A DNA stretch of 64,000 nt from SAR92 clade bacterium H921 (GCA_025153755.1 JAOALD010000003.1:434001-498000); one strand, 5' to 3'. Shown: positions 9,652 to 19,347, counted from the first letter of the stretch. The notes: generated from the letters alone by a model not told the origin. Numbers and translations: made by a program.

Positions 9652-9770
9652 AAAAAAGGAAGCCGCATAATAGGGATCGGCCGACAGCAAGTCAAGTCTA
9701 TTTCCCTCTTCTATAGGCCTTACAGGCGGCTCCCTAGCAAACTCTAAACAGCAAGGAGTAGGCTTCGAGG

Positions 9771-11024
9771 TTAGGCATTTAGTCCATCATCGACCTTTGG
9801 CTGGATAGCATCTTCGCGCAAGATCACAAACCACATCATCAAGTTGCTGACGCACAAGTAAAGTAACCCAGTATTGAATAGAGCACTGCTAATCAAAGCT
9901 GTCTTGAAAAGACTGAAGATAATAACCAGAGTCACACATAGACGTATAGCTTCCATAATTCTCACATGCCCACCACCATCTAGCACCATACCAATAACCA
10001 CCACGGTTATTATCTGGACAATTGTTGTGCCAAATATTAGCCAATAGGACCCTTCCAACAAATGTAATGAGGTCCAAAAATAGAGTCCCGAAACAAGTAA
10101 GTACTGGACAAAAATAACTAGATTCGAAGAGACACTCAACTGCCGGTTGTATTTCTCAAACTGCTCTAAATTGGTTTTTTGTTGAGGATATCTTGCGGCC
10201 ATATCCTCGGGCCGCCAACCGGTTTTAGCCCAGAAAATGCGCAGCTTATCGCGCCATAATTTGGTTCGCCATGCATCGCTCAACATGGTGACAAAAATAT
10301 GGACATTAGCCCAGGCCGGATTCCAGCTACGCAATGGCACACGAATGCCATAAATTGGTGCTTCCTGATAATCTTCTTCTTTGAAGGTGCCAAAAAGACG
10401 GTCCCAGACAATGAGAACACCGCCGTAGTTTTTATCGATATATTGCTCATTCTGAGCATGGTGGACCCTATGGTTAGAGGGTGTAATCAAAAACCACTCC
10501 AATACCCCGAGTTTTGGAATATGCTGGCTGTGCACCCAAAACTGGTAGATCAGATGGGCCGAGGCAATGCTGACATACATAGCAATAGGCATGCCCAAAA
10601 TAAAGCAGGGAATAAAGAAGATCCAGGTGGTAAAAAAGCTGGTGCTGGTTTGGCGCAGTGCAGTGCTTAGATTATAGTCCTCGCTCTGGTGATGCACCAC
10701 ATGGGAGCCCCAAAAGAACTGGCGCTCATGACTAATCCGGTGAAACCAATAATACAAAAAATCATAGATCAGCAGACCAACTATCCAGTGGCCAGTATTT
10801 TGACTATCGAACAATCCCAGAGAATAGTGCTGTTCTATTTTAACAAAGACAATATAACCAACACTTAGAAAGATAAATTTGGTAACCACACTTAGCAGAC
10901 CAAGACTTAGACTATTGATGCTGTCATTGAACCTATAGGTATTCTTACCTTTAAGCCAGCCCCAGCAAAACTCTAGCACAATAAGTGCTATAAAGACGGG
11001 TACGGCATAGGGGACAAAATTCAT
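9771..11024 (-). CDS. Sterol desaturase / fatty acid hydroxylase family, alkylglycerol-monooxygenase-like
   Basis: Integral membrane di-iron hydroxylase of 417 residues with several hydrophobic segments in the N-terminal half and a second set near the C-terminus (about 310-405). The three histidine clusters are present: HRISH (H95, H99), HVVHH (H108, H111, H112) and HRVHH (H185, H188, H189). The stretch after the second cluster, EDYNLSTALRQ, is the hallmark of the alkylglycerol monooxygenase (AGMO/TMEM195)-like branch, which cleaves ether lipids. Activity as a true ether-lipid monooxygenase is inferred. It is monocistronic as far as can be seen, with tRNA-Ala downstream and gltX upstream on the same strand. 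Confidence 0.85.
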   Translation of the reverse strand: MNFVPYAVPVFIALIVLEFCWGWLKGKNTYRFNDSINSLSLGLLSVVTKFIFLSVGYIVFVKIEQHYSLGLFDSQNTGHWIVGLLIYDFLYYWFHRISHERQFFWGSHVVHHQSEDYNLSTALRQTSTSFFTTWIFFIPCFILGMPIAMYVSIASAHLIYQFWVHSQHIPKLGVLEWFLITPSNHRVHHAQNEQYIDKNYGGVLIVWDRLFGTFKEEDYQEAPIYGIRVPLRSWNPAWANVHIFVTMLSDAWRTKLWRDKLRIFWAKTGWRPEDMAARYPQQKTNLEQFEKYNRQLSVSSNLVIFVQYLLVSGLYFWTSLHLLEGSYWLIFGTTIVQIITVVVIGMVLDGGGHVRIMEAIRLCVTLVIIFSLFKTALISSALFNTGLLYLCVSNLMMWFVILREDAIQPKVDDGLNA

Positions 11025-11117
11025 GACACACCTTTTTAAATTACATTTTTGGCATGCTTAAATACTAGCACCTCTCACACCGAAATGCTGAATATTCAAT
11101 ATGGCTAGTTGATGGGT

Positions 11118-12599
11118 TTATTCCAACTGCTGATAAGCTTTTTCCAACTTTTTAAGTTTCTTTTTACCTACACCACCTAGCAAGTCGATAGCGTAACGTA
11201 ACCGCGCGCGGGACATATCGGCGCCCAACAAATTCATTGAGTCTATAACCGAGATTGACGCGCTACTGCCGGCAATGGCAATAAATAACGGAGCAAGAAA
11301 TGGCTTGAGCTTTAATTCCATGGCGTCGGCAATGGTTTTTAGGGCATCAAAGATATTGTCCCGGTCCCAGTGCTGCACAGATTCTAATCGCCATAGGGCA
11401 AATTGCAGCACCTCTAATAGCTGGTCTTCGTTCATTCCCCCCGACTTTAGATCTTCTTCGGTAATAGGCAACATACCTGATACCAGATAATTACCTAGGG
11501 GTGCCAGATCAGAAAAGGTTTCCATACGCTGACGAGCAAAGGGTAGAAAGGCTTTCAAGGTATCGCGGTTAAGCGCCCAATCATGCAGACGATCAGCCAA
11601 CTGCTCATCACTTAGGTCTTCGCGTATCCACATTCCATTTAGCCAACTGAGCTTCTCGACATCAAACACTGGACCACCCAGAGACACTCGCTTGATATCA
11701 AACACCTCGAGCATCTGCTCGAGGGTAAATTTCTCACGCTCATCGGGCATGGACCATCCCATGCGACCTAAATAATTAAGTAGTGCTTCAGGCAAATAAC
11801 CCATACGCTGGTAATAGAGGATACTGGTAGGATTTTTACGTTTGGACAACTTACTCTTGTCGACATTGCGCAGCAACGGCAGATGACAGAATACCGGACA
11901 GTCCCAACCAAAATATTGGTACAGTAAAATATGCTTTGGGGCAGAATTAATCCACTCTTCGCCACGAATCACATGGCTAATTTCCATAAGATGATCATCT
12001 ACCACATTGGCGAGGTGATAGGTTGGCATACCGTCCGCTTTAAGAAGAATCTGCAGGTCAATCTGTGTCCAATCAATACTAATCTCGCCACGCAGCATAT
12101 CGGTAAAAGTACACTGCCCTGCCCTTGGTACTTTCATACGCACAACATGAGGCTCACCCGCTACCAGACGCTCAGAGGCCTGTGAATCAGTCAGATGCAT
12201 ACAGTGACCGTCATAGCCAAGTTGCTCCTTATTTTCCATTTGGGTTTTGCGCAGTTCATCAAGTCGCTCTGAAGTACAGAAACAACGAAAAGCGTGGCCG
12301 CTAGCAAGAAGTTGATCTGCATGTTGGCGATAGATATCCGACCGTTCGCTCTGACGGTAGGGTCCTTTTTCGCCACCTTTATCCGGGCCTTCGTCCCAAT
12401 CAAGCCCCAACCAATGGAGTGCATCAAGAATAGCTTTCTCGGATCCCGCTGTGGATCTAGCTTGATCTGTATCTTCGATACGCAATAGAAACTGGCCGCC
12501 GAGACTTTTGGCAAATACCATATTGAATAGGGCCACATAGGCAGTGCCGACATGGGGGTCGCCAGTCGGAGAAGGGGCGATACGGGTACGAACAGTCAT
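11118..12599 (-). CDS. gltX: Glutamyl-tRNA synthetase
   Basis: Class I aminoacyl-tRNA synthetase charging tRNA-Glu in the cytoplasm. The HIGH-equivalent motif [13 protein letters not shown] is at residues 9-21 and the KMSKS-equivalent KLSKRK lies near 247-252. Length (493 residues) is normal for bacterial GltX, with the C-terminal anticodon-binding helical domain from about residue 330. It starts at an ATG directly at the conserved [14 protein letters not shown]-terminus. No second partner gene is adjacent. Confidence 0.96.
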   Translation of the reverse strand: MTVRTRIAPSPTGDPHVGTAYVALFNMVFAKSLGGQFLLRIEDTDQARSTAGSEKAILDALHWLGLDWDEGPDKGGEKGPYRQSERSDIYRQHADQLLASGHAFRCFCTSERLDELRKTQMENKEQLGYDGHCMHLTDSQASERLVAGEPHVVRMKVPRAGQCTFTDMLRGEISIDWTQIDLQILLKADGMPTYHLANVVDDHLMEISHVIRGEEWINSAPKHILLYQYFGWDCPVFCHLPLLRNVDKSKLSKRKNPTSILYYQRMGYLPEALLNYLGRMGWSMPDEREKFTLEQMLEVFDIKRVSLGGPVFDVEKLSWLNGMWIREDLSDEQLADRLHDWALNRDTLKAFLPFARQRMETFSDLAPLGNYLVSGMLPITEEDLKSGGMNEDQLLEVLQFALWRLESVQHWDRDNIFDALKTIADAMELKLKPFLAPLFIAIAGSSASISVIDSMNLLGADMSRARLRYAIDLLGGVGKKKLKKLEKAYQQLE

Positions 12600-12742
12600 T
12601 TAGTCTTCCAAAAATTAACACACTTTAATATTAACCTCATTATACGGGTTCTAACGCGCCTTCTGTCACTATCTATCGAGTCTCCGTAAAAAAAACTATG
12701 AGCTTGAATATTTAGGCTAAATTAATAGGACAATATCAATAT

Positions 12743-12752
12743 TGGTATACCA
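12743..12752. promoter_or_regulatory. TGGTATACCA palindrome upstream of usp gene
   Basis: A perfect 10-bp palindrome TGGTATACCA about 165 bases upstream of the universal stress gene. The same half-site TTGGTAT recurs in the larger inverted repeat 63 bases further on, suggesting a repeated binding site for one regulator. The regulator is not identified. Confidence 0.4.
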
Positions 12753-12814
12753 GCCATAGCCAAAAACCATGGAAAATCACCTCTACAGATCAATGTATAT
12801 CTTGGTTATACTGT

Positions 12815-12846
12815 TTTGGTATGATTTAATTACAGAACATACCAAA
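12815..12846. promoter_or_regulatory. TTTGGTATG...CATACCAAA inverted repeat
   Basis: Two perfect 9-base arms, TTTGGTATG (12815-12823) and CATACCAAA (12838-12846), separated by 14 AT-rich bases, lie 69-100 bases before the universal stress gene start. No T-run follows, and it sits upstream of a gene, so an operator is more likely than a terminator. It shares TTGGTAT with the palindrome at 12743-12752. Confidence 0.5.
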
Positions 12847-12915
12847 TGAGCATATATTTACTATTTTTGCCTATGCTTAAGCAATTTAAGACAGTGAGAT
12901 ATCAAGGAGAGCACA

Positions 12916-13743
12916 ATGTCTGAACAAGAAAAATTCTTTGTAGTCGTCAACCCAACGCTTGACGAACATGTTGCCTTAGATCGGGCTATTATTACCGCCC
13001 AACTGATGACGCCACGGCCTAAAATTTATGTCTTCGTTGCCATTGACCACGATAGTGTCGATATGAGTCCGAGCAATGATAATATTTATCGCAATACTGA
13101 CTGGTTTGATGAACAGATCCACAGCCGCCTTAAAGACGCTGGTCTTGAATATCAGATCGAAATTTCCTGGAGCGATCATTGGCAGAAAGCCATCATGCAC
13201 TCTGCGGAAAAGGTTGGTGCCACGCGTATTATTATTCGTGCGGGTAAGCCTAAAACAAGTAGCCGCTTTGGATTTACCGAAAACAAATGGAAACTATTTA
13301 AACGCGCCCTGTGCCCCATACTACTGGTTCGAGATGGCGCGGCACCAGCACGAAAAGTGGTGTTGGCTGCGGTAAATTTTCAGGCGAATCGAGACCAGCA
13401 ACAAAAGCTCAATAGTAATATTCTAGCTAGGGGTAAGGCGCTGGCAGACAGTTATGGCGCTGATTTTCATGTGGTCAATGCCTATCTCGACTCAATGCTC
13501 TACCCTGACAGAGGACGGCTAGCGAGAGAAACTGGCTTGGATTCACAGAATATCCATGTGGTTCAAGGCTACACAGATGAAGCCATTGCCAAGGTTGCAA
13601 AAGAGGTGAGTGCCGATGTGGTACTGATTGGAACCCTAGGTCAAAAAGGCATGACAAAAACCATTCGGGGTAACACAGCCGACCGAGTTATATCAGCACT
13701 GGATGTCGATGTGGTGGTCATTAACTCTGAGTATGAGAGCTAA
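12916..13743 (+). CDS. Tandem-domain universal stress protein (UspA family)
   Basis: A 275-residue protein made of two UspA-like domains (about residues 1-145 and 150-275), similar to E. coli UspE-type tandem proteins. The second domain carries the ATP-binding pattern G-x2-G-x9-G-N/S/T, seen as GTLGQKGMTKTIRGNTADR near residues 238-256. The first domain keeps the fold pattern but a less clear nucleotide motif. Such proteins support survival under stress or low oxygen; specific role here is unknown. It is a single-gene unit with a hairpin terminator at 13772-13803 and unusual inverted repeats upstream. A good AAGGAGA ribosome site supports the start. Confidence 0.9.
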   Translation: MSEQEKFFVVVNPTLDEHVALDRAIITAQLMTPRPKIYVFVAIDHDSVDMSPSNDNIYRNTDWFDEQIHSRLKDAGLEYQIEISWSDHWQKAIMHSAEKVGATRIIIRAGKPKTSSRFGFTENKWKLFKRALCPILLVRDGAAPARKVVLAAVNFQANRDQQQKLNSNILARGKALADSYGADFHVVNAYLDSMLYPDRGRLARETGLDSQNIHVVQGYTDEAIAKVAKEVSADVVLIGTLGQKGMTKTIRGNTADRVISALDVDVVVINSEYES

Positions 13744-13771
13744 TAAAACACCTCATCTAAGGATTGCCAAC

Positions 13772-13803
13772 AAAAAGGGAGGAGTTCGCCCTCTCCCTTT
13801 TTT
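13772..13803 (+). terminator. Rho-independent terminator after usp gene
   Basis: AAAAAGGGAG, a short GC-containing loop, then CTCCCTTTTTT: a compact hairpin followed by a six-T run, 28 bases after the stop codon of the universal stress gene. Confidence 0.85.
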
Positions 13804-13886
13804 GTGACCTATTGTTGGTTTTTTTCTGAACCTAACGGTCATCTGTAATACATGTATTGATATCCACCAAGAAACTGTAATGTTAG

Positions 13887-14663
13887 CTAGACTAACTGGC
13901 GTACTTCTGAAGTCTGAGCACACTGACTCGATATGGTTTGCTGATCCAATATTTTTATACGCCCAGTCACAATGCTGCCAGACTCACCGGCTACAACTCG
14001 CAGTTCGCTAAAAATACAGCCTGACATCTCATTGGCCGCTCGACGCTGTAGCACGGCATTATTTCCCAGTTGTAGATCGAAGGCTGTGCCTGATAACACT
14101 ACTCTAAGATCAACAACCTCAATCACAGGGGACCTATCTGGAACCTGCAATACATTAAATAACACCTGCCCAACAACTAACTCAATTTTGAGTGTTTCAA
14201 TACTATAATTATTATTTGACTTGGTGGCGATATGCAGGTGTAGCAATGAGCTATCAGACAAAACCAAGTTGGGCTGTTCTCTCGGGATAATTTGATAGTG
14301 ATTTTTTGCGAGGGGCAAAAGCGATATGTTTAATATAGCACTGAGTATTACTAAGATGGCAACTACAAAAAGGCATGCCCAAATAAGTTTCCTTTTCCGA
14401 TGTTGACGCCATGCTAATTGTTTAGCTGTATGCTGGTTGAATTTTGGGGCAAGGCGCTTAACTTCATCTAGTGCCCAGGGCTTAAGCTCATCCATCTGAT
14501 CACTCTGATGACTAAAATCAGGTTTGACTTTTTGCTGATGTAAACATTCTTCACTCCAGCAACTAGCGAATTTGCTCTCAGTATCACTTTTATCCTGAGC
14601 CTTTAAGCAAACCGGCCATTTAGACAGTATCTTTCTAAAATTAATACTCGTAACCTTGACCAT
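13887..14663 (-). CDS. FecR-like anti-sigma / regulatory membrane protein
   Basis: A 258-residue protein with a cytoplasmic N-terminal part, one membrane segment (about residues 93-115) and a periplasmic part resembling the FecR domain: GQVLFNVLQVPDRSPVIEV followed by the GTAFDLQ strand that matches the family's GTxFxV pattern. The start overlaps the upstream ECF sigma gene by 23 bases, so both are co-translated and this protein probably controls that sigma factor. Unlike most FecR systems there is no TonB receptor gene next to it. The N-terminus holds two cysteines near 35-40 and does not clearly match the usual FecR N-terminal domain. Confidence 0.68.
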   Translation of the reverse strand: MVKVTSINFRKILSKWPVCLKAQDKSDTESKFASCWSEECLHQQKVKPDFSHQSDQMDELKPWALDEVKRLAPKFNQHTAKQLAWRQHRKRKLIWACLFVVAILVILSAILNISLLPLAKNHYQIIPREQPNLVLSDSSLLHLHIATKSNNNYSIETLKIELVVGQVLFNVLQVPDRSPVIEVVDLRVVLSGTAFDLQLGNNAVLQRRAANEMSGCIFSELRVVAGESGSIVTGRIKILDQQTISSQCAQTSEVRQLV

Positions 14664-15213
14664 CGAAGCGACGAAACTCCGCAGTAGCCTGCATGATTCG
14701 GACCCGAGCGAGCTTTATATGCTCCTCTACTGAGCGATCAGAGAGGGCTAACTTTTTGGCAATCGCGCGGCAACTAAGTCCTTCGAATCGATACAATAAG
14801 AATATGTAGCGCGTCTTTTCTGAGAGATGCACCAATGAATCTTTAATTGTTTCTACCTTTAACTCACCTAAAAGACTTTCATAGACTGACCGACCTTCAA
14901 AGTCTGTCGCCTGCGCATAATCCTGAGCGCTCGCAGCCTGGCGCTTGCACAACACATTGATAGCCAATCTCACTGCCATATTGAAAAGATAACTGCGGAG
15001 ATTGCCATCGTCTCGGTTGTGCTTAAGACGGCATAGCCTCTGAAACGCGTGCTGTGCGATCTCTTCAGCTACATCTTTATTGTCCATTTTACTAACCAGC
15101 AATCGGCGTAATTCATCTGATATGTCTCGATACAAGTTAGTCCGCTCATCGCTAATACCTTTCCCATTAATTCCCTCAATCTGTACCTCTAGGTCTTCCT
15201 TAGTGTTACGCAA
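14641..15213 (-). CDS. ECF-type RNA polymerase sigma factor (FecI-like)
   Basis: A 190-residue sigma-70 family protein of the extracytoplasmic-function type. Region 2 spans about residues 25-95 (QHAFQRLCRLKHNRDDGN...SYLFNMAVRLA) and region 4 about 130-180, with a helix-turn-helix GLSCRAIAKKLALSDRSVEEHI. It is followed, with a 23-base overlap, by a FecR-like membrane protein, the expected anti-sigma partner. No iron-siderophore receptor or transporter adjoins it, so the signal and regulon are unknown. The gene is divergent from the molybdenum hydroxylase genes, which could be a target; that is inference. Confidence 0.88.
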   Translation of the reverse strand: MRNTKEDLEVQIEGINGKGISDERTNLYRDISDELRRLLVSKMDNKDVAEEIAQHAFQRLCRLKHNRDDGNLRSYLFNMAVRLAINVLCKRQAASAQDYAQATDFEGRSVYESLLGELKVETIKDSLVHLSEKTRYIFLLYRFEGLSCRAIAKKLALSDRSVEEHIKLARVRIMQATAEFRRFDGQGYEY

Positions 15214-15593
15214 TCTGTCTCTCCCAAATCCTTTTTGCCAACGCCAATCTCGCAGTTAGCATCTGCTGAGCATCCTTGTCCCAGCCAGAAACTTCTCTCA
15301 AAACGAACTCAGTCACTAAAGTTGATACTTTGCCATATATTGTTAGAGCACATAGGTGTGTTTTACTTGATCATCCAGAAAATTTAGCTTTGTATGATGT
15401 AGATCAAGCCTTTTGCTAGCTAAGCAAAATATATGAGATACTAAAATTTAAGCCGGAGTTGTGAGCACAAAATGGTGGCTGAACAAACCTAAATATTCCC
15501 TGCGTATCGAGGGGCATCCCGCGCTAATACCAGCAACTTTAGATGTCCTCATATGCAATAGGGTAACACTCAAAAAATAATGGGATTGCTTAA
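15214..15593. other. Divergent promoter region, sigma factor / molybdenum hydroxylase
   Basis: A 380-base AT-rich gap with no supported gene. It holds a near-consensus FNR/Anr-type site at 15394-15407 (annotated separately), whose GATCAAG arm also forms a 7-bp inverted repeat with CTTGATC at 15366-15372. A TACTAAAATTTAA sequence at 15439-15451 recurs elsewhere in the window. The ribosome site for the + strand gene is weak (GGGATT). Confidence 0.4.
15394..15407. promoter_or_regulatory. FNR/Anr-like box
   Basis: ATGAT-GTAG-ATCAA matches the FNR/Anr consensus TTGAT-N4-ATCAA at nine of ten positions. It lies about 190 bases before the [2Fe-2S] subunit gene and about 180 before the sigma factor gene, a long distance for direct activation, so function is uncertain. 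Confidence 0.35.
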
Positions 15594-16124
15594 ATGGTAG
15601 AGCTTATTGTCAATAATGTACTGCAGAAGATAGACGTCGAACCAGACACTCCCCTGCTGTGGGTAGTGCGCGATGATCTTAAGCTCATGGGCACCAAATT
15701 TGGCTGCGGAATCGCCCAATGTGGCGCCTGTACTGTGCATGTCAACGGCACGCCAATACGCTCCTGCGTGACTCCAGTGTCCTCGGTCGTCGGCAAAACT
15801 ATTACCACCATTGAAGGCATCGCTGATTCAACTAAAGGAACCGAATTGCACGTGGTACAGCAAGCTTGGATCGATCATCAGGTAGCACAGTGTGGCTACT
15901 GTCAGTCGGGGCAAATAATGTCAGCAGTCGCTCTTTTAGAGCGCAATCCAACACCGAACGATAGCGAGATTGACGCCGCAATGTCCGGCAATGTTTGTCG
16001 ATGTGGCATGTACGGACGCATCAAGGCTGCTATTAAGTCTGCGTCAAATCAGGTGCAAATGTATCAACCAGAGGCAATGGCAGCCCCAAGCGATTCAGGC
16101 ATCGAGGAGAATAACAATGGGTAA
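15594..16124 (+). CDS. [2Fe-2S] subunit of molybdenum hydroxylase (IorA/CoxS type)
   Basis: Small iron-sulfur subunit of a xanthine-oxidase-family enzyme, 176 residues. The plant-type [2Fe-2S] cluster ligands are C38, C43, C46 and C58; the second cluster uses C100, C103, C135 and C137 (CGYC and CRC motifs). It passes electrons from the molybdenum site to an external acceptor. The stop overlaps the start of the large subunit by 8 bases (ATGGGTAA). Closest family is the two-subunit isoquinoline 1-oxidoreductase/aldehyde dehydrogenase type lacking an FAD subunit. The C-terminal tail after residue 155 is longer than minimal members. Confidence 0.92.
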   Translation: MVELIVNNVLQKIDVEPDTPLLWVVRDDLKLMGTKFGCGIAQCGACTVHVNGTPIRSCVTPVSSVVGKTITTIEGIADSTKGTELHVVQQAWIDHQVAQCGYCQSGQIMSAVALLERNPTPNDSEIDAAMSGNVCRCGMYGRIKAAIKSASNQVQMYQPEAMAAPSDSGIEENNNG

Positions 16125-18342
16125 GTGGACACGCAGGGCCTTTATTGCCAGCGGCACACTAGTGGGTGGTGGTCTATTAGTGGGTGTTGGTGTTGGCGTG
16201 GCGATCCGCCCCGGGCATCGTACCCCAGAACTGGCGAAAATCGTTGAATCTGGTGACGAGGTACTAGTCAATGCCTGGGTCAAGATACTCCCCGATAACA
16301 GTATAAAAGTCATTGTCCCTCACTCGGAAATGGGTCAAGGTGTTCATACTGCATTGCCAATGATGTTGGCCGATGAGATGGACGCAGACTGGTCGACTGT
16401 TTCAATGGAACAGGCTCCTGCACACCCAGAATATGCTACTTTTCACCTTGCACGACACGTTATTCTGCCCGGAAAGGTACCTGGCATCGTAGAAGATACA
16501 TTAACCGGTGTTTTCCTAAAAGCTTCAGAAATTATGTCTCTTCAAATTACGGGAGGGAGCTTTTCGGTGCGCTCTACTGGGCAACTCGGCATGCGTACTG
16601 CAGGTGCCGCGGCTCGAGAAATGTTAATTAACGCTGCTGCTGAAGAGTGGCAGGTTCCGGCATCCGAAATACGCGCACAAAACAGCTATTTGCACCATGA
16701 TGCTTCTAAACGTTCAGCGCCTTTTGCCAATTTCGCCAAATTAGCTGCTTCGCTAAAAGGGCCAGAGCAGCCCACATTGAAGACACCTGATCAGTTCAAA
16801 ATCATGGGGCAGTCTGTTGAACGGCTGGACATCCCGCCGAAGGTTGATGGCAGTGCCGTGTTTGGTACCGATATCGACTTGCCCGGCATGAAATACGCGG
16901 CCGTAAAAGCGGCTCCGGTATTTGGTAGCACAGTGGTCTCAATAGACTCGGCGGCGGCGGAAAAAATGAAAGGCGTCATTAAAATAGTCAATCTAGATAC
17001 CGGTGTTGGCGTCATCGCGGACAGCTACTGGCAAGCCACGAAAGCATTACAAAGTGTCCTTGTAACCTACACTGAAAGTGCGGCTAATAAATTAAGTACT
17101 GCAGGCATGTTTGAACAATTTGGGCAAGATATGGATGCAGCTGTTGCCAATGGCAAAGAACAAGAAGACTTTGTCAAAGGAGATGCACGTGGCACCCTAG
17201 CTCAATCGGACAATGTAGTTGAAGCCGAATACAGAGTACCATTTTTAGCTCACGCTACTATGGAACCCATGAATTGTACTGCCTGGGTGCATGATGGTCA
17301 GGTTGAGCTCTGGGCAGGTCTGCAGAACCCTCTTGGCACACGAGATTTTATTGCAAATAAATTCGGCTATGAGACTGACAAGGTAACTATTCACAACGTC
17401 TACCTAGGCGGTGGCTTTGGTCGACGAACTCTGCCCGACTACCCGCAGCAAGGTGTGCAACTGGCAAATGCCTTGCCCGGCGTTCCAGTCAAAATGATCT
17501 GGTCTCGTGAAGAAGATATACAACAGGATCACTATCGTCAGGCTGTGATAAGCAGGTTTAAGGCAGGCCTCGATGAATCGGGCACGCCAATTAGCTGGGA
17601 AAATCAGTTTATCGATAAACATGATCCCGTGGAAGCACCGTATATCCCCTACGCAATTGACAACCAATTTATTCACTATACTAGTAGCCCAACCCACGTA
17701 CCCTTTGGTGCTTGGCGCAGTGTAGATCATTCACAACATGCCTTCTTTACCGAATCGTTTATTGATGAATTGGCTGCAGTAGCAGGCAAGGATCCCTATC
17801 ATTACCGTCGCGATCTGTTGGCTGAAGAGCCGCGCATTCGCAAGGTTCTAGATAGCGCGGCAAAAATGGCGGGTTGGGGGAAATCTATGCCAGCTCATTG
17901 GGCTCAAGGTATTGCACTACAAAGTTCTTTTAATACCATAGTGGCTCAGGTCGTTGACATCGATATGAGCAGCGGAAAACCGCGTGTTGATAAAGTGTTT
18001 TGTGCCGCAGACGCTGGCTTTGTGATTAGTCCAGATGGGTTTATTGCGCAGATGGAAAGCGGAATTGTATTCGGGCTAACGGCGGCTTTGTACGGCGATA
18101 TAACGCTAAAGGATGGAGCCATTGTCGAGAGTAATTTTCACAATTACAAGATGGTGCGCATGAATAACTCGCCTGACATCGAGGTGAAAATTATCAACAG
18201 CGGAGAACCAATGGGAGGAGCTGGGGAACCCGGTACACCACCAATTGCGCCAGCAGTAACCAATGCTATTTTTGCGGCGACAGGAAAGCGTATCCGTGAA
18301 CTTCCTACATCTAAGCATGATGGCAGTTACTCTTTATCCTAG
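16117..18342 (+). CDS. Molybdopterin-binding large subunit (IorB-type aldehyde/isoquinoline oxidoreductase)
   Basis: Large subunit of a molybdenum hydroxylase, 741 residues from the ATG at 16117. That start is chosen over an in-frame upstream ATG (15970) because GAGGAGA precedes it and the protein then begins with a twin-arginine signal (TRRAFIASG plus a Gly/Val-rich hydrophobic run, residues 5-30), indicating export by Tat. Cofactor-binding GGGFGRR lies near residue 430 and the catalytic glutamate region [10 protein letters not shown] near 700. With the [2Fe-2S] subunit it should form a periplasmic dehydrogenase for aldehydes or N-heterocycles, probably feeding a cytochrome. The substrate is not readable. 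Cofactor supply could come from the moa/moe operon at 53-58 kb. Confidence 0.9.
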   Translation: MGKWTRRAFIASGTLVGGGLLVGVGVGVAIRPGHRTPELAKIVESGDEVLVNAWVKILPDNSIKVIVPHSEMGQGVHTALPMMLADEMDADWSTVSMEQAPAHPEYATFHLARHVILPGKVPGIVEDTLTGVFLKASEIMSLQITGGSFSVRSTGQLGMRTAGAAAREMLINAAAEEWQVPASEIRAQNSYLHHDASKRSAPFANFAKLAASLKGPEQPTLKTPDQFKIMGQSVERLDIPPKVDGSAVFGTDIDLPGMKYAAVKAAPVFGSTVVSIDSAAAEKMKGVIKIVNLDTGVGVIADSYWQATKALQSVLVTYTESAANKLSTAGMFEQFGQDMDAAVANGKEQEDFVKGDARGTLAQSDNVVEAEYRVPFLAHATMEPMNCTAWVHDGQVELWAGLQNPLGTRDFIANKFGYETDKVTIHNVYLGGGFGRRTLPDYPQQGVQLANALPGVPVKMIWSREEDIQQDHYRQAVISRFKAGLDESGTPISWENQFIDKHDPVEAPYIPYAIDNQFIHYTSSPTHVPFGAWRSVDHSQHAFFTESFIDELAAVAGKDPYHYRRDLLAEEPRIRKVLDSAAKMAGWGKSMPAHWAQGIALQSSFNTIVAQVVDIDMSSGKPRVDKVFCAADAGFVISPDGFIAQMESGIVFGLTAALYGDITLKDGAIVESNFHNYKMVRMNNSPDIEVKIINSGEPMGGAGEPGTPPIAPAVTNAIFAATGKRIRELPTSKHDGSYSLS

Positions 18343-18429
18343 GCCAGACTGCGCCTAGAAGCTTGGGCTCGCTCAAGAACACATTATAGAGCGCTCAGCG
18401 CCCCCGATCCGGGGTATTACTGGGAGATA

Positions 18430-19209
18430 CTACCAGTTGTCGCGGCGCGCCCTAAGTGCAGTAAAAACCTCCCTGTCAGTGTTCGACTCACAGCTGAGTT
18501 CAGCTCTTAATTCAATGCTGGCAAGGCGGAAAAAGGTATTAATTTTGCGTTCATCACCTATGCAGGTCGTTATTGGATTTACCGGGTCATTATCCTCAAT
18601 GGCGCGAGTAAGCCATATTTGTGCATCGTGATTTTCCGGCTCAATGCTGAGAGTAAAGCGCAGGTTATTCTCCAGATATTTGTGGCCCGGATAAATAATG
18701 ACACTGTCATTGAGACCATGGAACTGTTGCACAACCGTATCGTACAGAACATCAACATCACCGCCACCACGACAGTGACCCACGCCGGCGTTAAATAATG
18801 TATCACCGGTAAATACCGCTGTGGCTATACCCTGGTCAAGTACCAAGAAACAGAGGTGAGCCATAGTGTGTCCCGGAGTATCAAGTACCTTTAATTCAAC
18901 CCCATTATCTAGGGCAATCAGCTCTCCAGCATTTAATACGCGACTGAGTCCGGGAATTTTTCCCTGCCCATTGACGTGGGCCCAGACCTCACAGCCATGC
19001 TCCGCTACCAGTGGTTCATTACCTTGCACATGGTCCCAGTGCTCATGGGTGTTAATAATGGCTTTGAGACTGAGATTGTTGGCGGCTAACAAACGATTAG
19101 TGATAACTTCATCCCAGGGATCTATCGCAATAGCGCTGCCATCGCTAAGTTCAAGAAGATACGTAAAATTATCTAGCACGCTTTGTGTGTAGACCTGATG
19201 GATTTTCAT
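18430..19209 (-). CDS. gloB: Hydroxyacylglutathione hydrolase (glyoxalase II)
   Basis: Metallo-beta-lactamase-fold hydrolase of 259 residues that converts S-lactoylglutathione to lactate and glutathione, the second step of methylglyoxal detoxification. The binuclear metal motif THEHWDH (H55, H57, D59, H60) is complete, with further ligands in GHTMAH, FTGDTLF and YPGHKY. The C-terminal helical portion characteristic of glyoxalase II (residues about 175-259) is present and ends in RARRDNW. The gene is monocistronic and lies convergent to the molybdenum hydroxylase. Confidence 0.93.
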   Translation of the reverse strand: MKIHQVYTQSVLDNFTYLLELSDGSAIAIDPWDEVITNRLLAANNLSLKAIINTHEHWDHVQGNEPLVAEHGCEVWAHVNGQGKIPGLSRVLNAGELIALDNGVELKVLDTPGHTMAHLCFLVLDQGIATAVFTGDTLFNAGVGHCRGGGDVDVLYDTVVQQFHGLNDSVIIYPGHKYLENNLRFTLSIEPENHDAQIWLTRAIEDNDPVNPITTCIGDERKINTFFRLASIELRAELSCESNTDREVFTALRARRDNW

Positions 19210-19347
19210 CGCTGACCTCTTAAATATATATGTGCTAGTCTAAAGCAAGATTCTCTCATGCGACAGCTTGCCCGGACCGACTGCTTCAGGCGGCGGTGAT
19301 AGGCTGTGTTAATGACTATTTTTAACTCGCGAGGGAGGGAGTAAAAA

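Larger units (their letters stand above)
12600..12915. other. Divergent regulatory region gltX / universal stress gene
   Basis: A 316-base AT-rich gap between gltX (-) and the tandem UspA gene (+). It contains two related inverted-repeat elements built on TTGGTAT, annotated separately at 12743-12752 and 12815-12846. An AAGGAGA ribosome site lies just before the ATG at 12916. No gene is supported in it. Confidence 0.55.

Noticed and set aside
15970-16116. N-terminal extension of the molybdenum-binding subunit
   Set aside because: It would overlap the [2Fe-2S] subunit by 155 bases. The ATG at 16117 has a GAGGAGA site and starts a twin-arginine signal.
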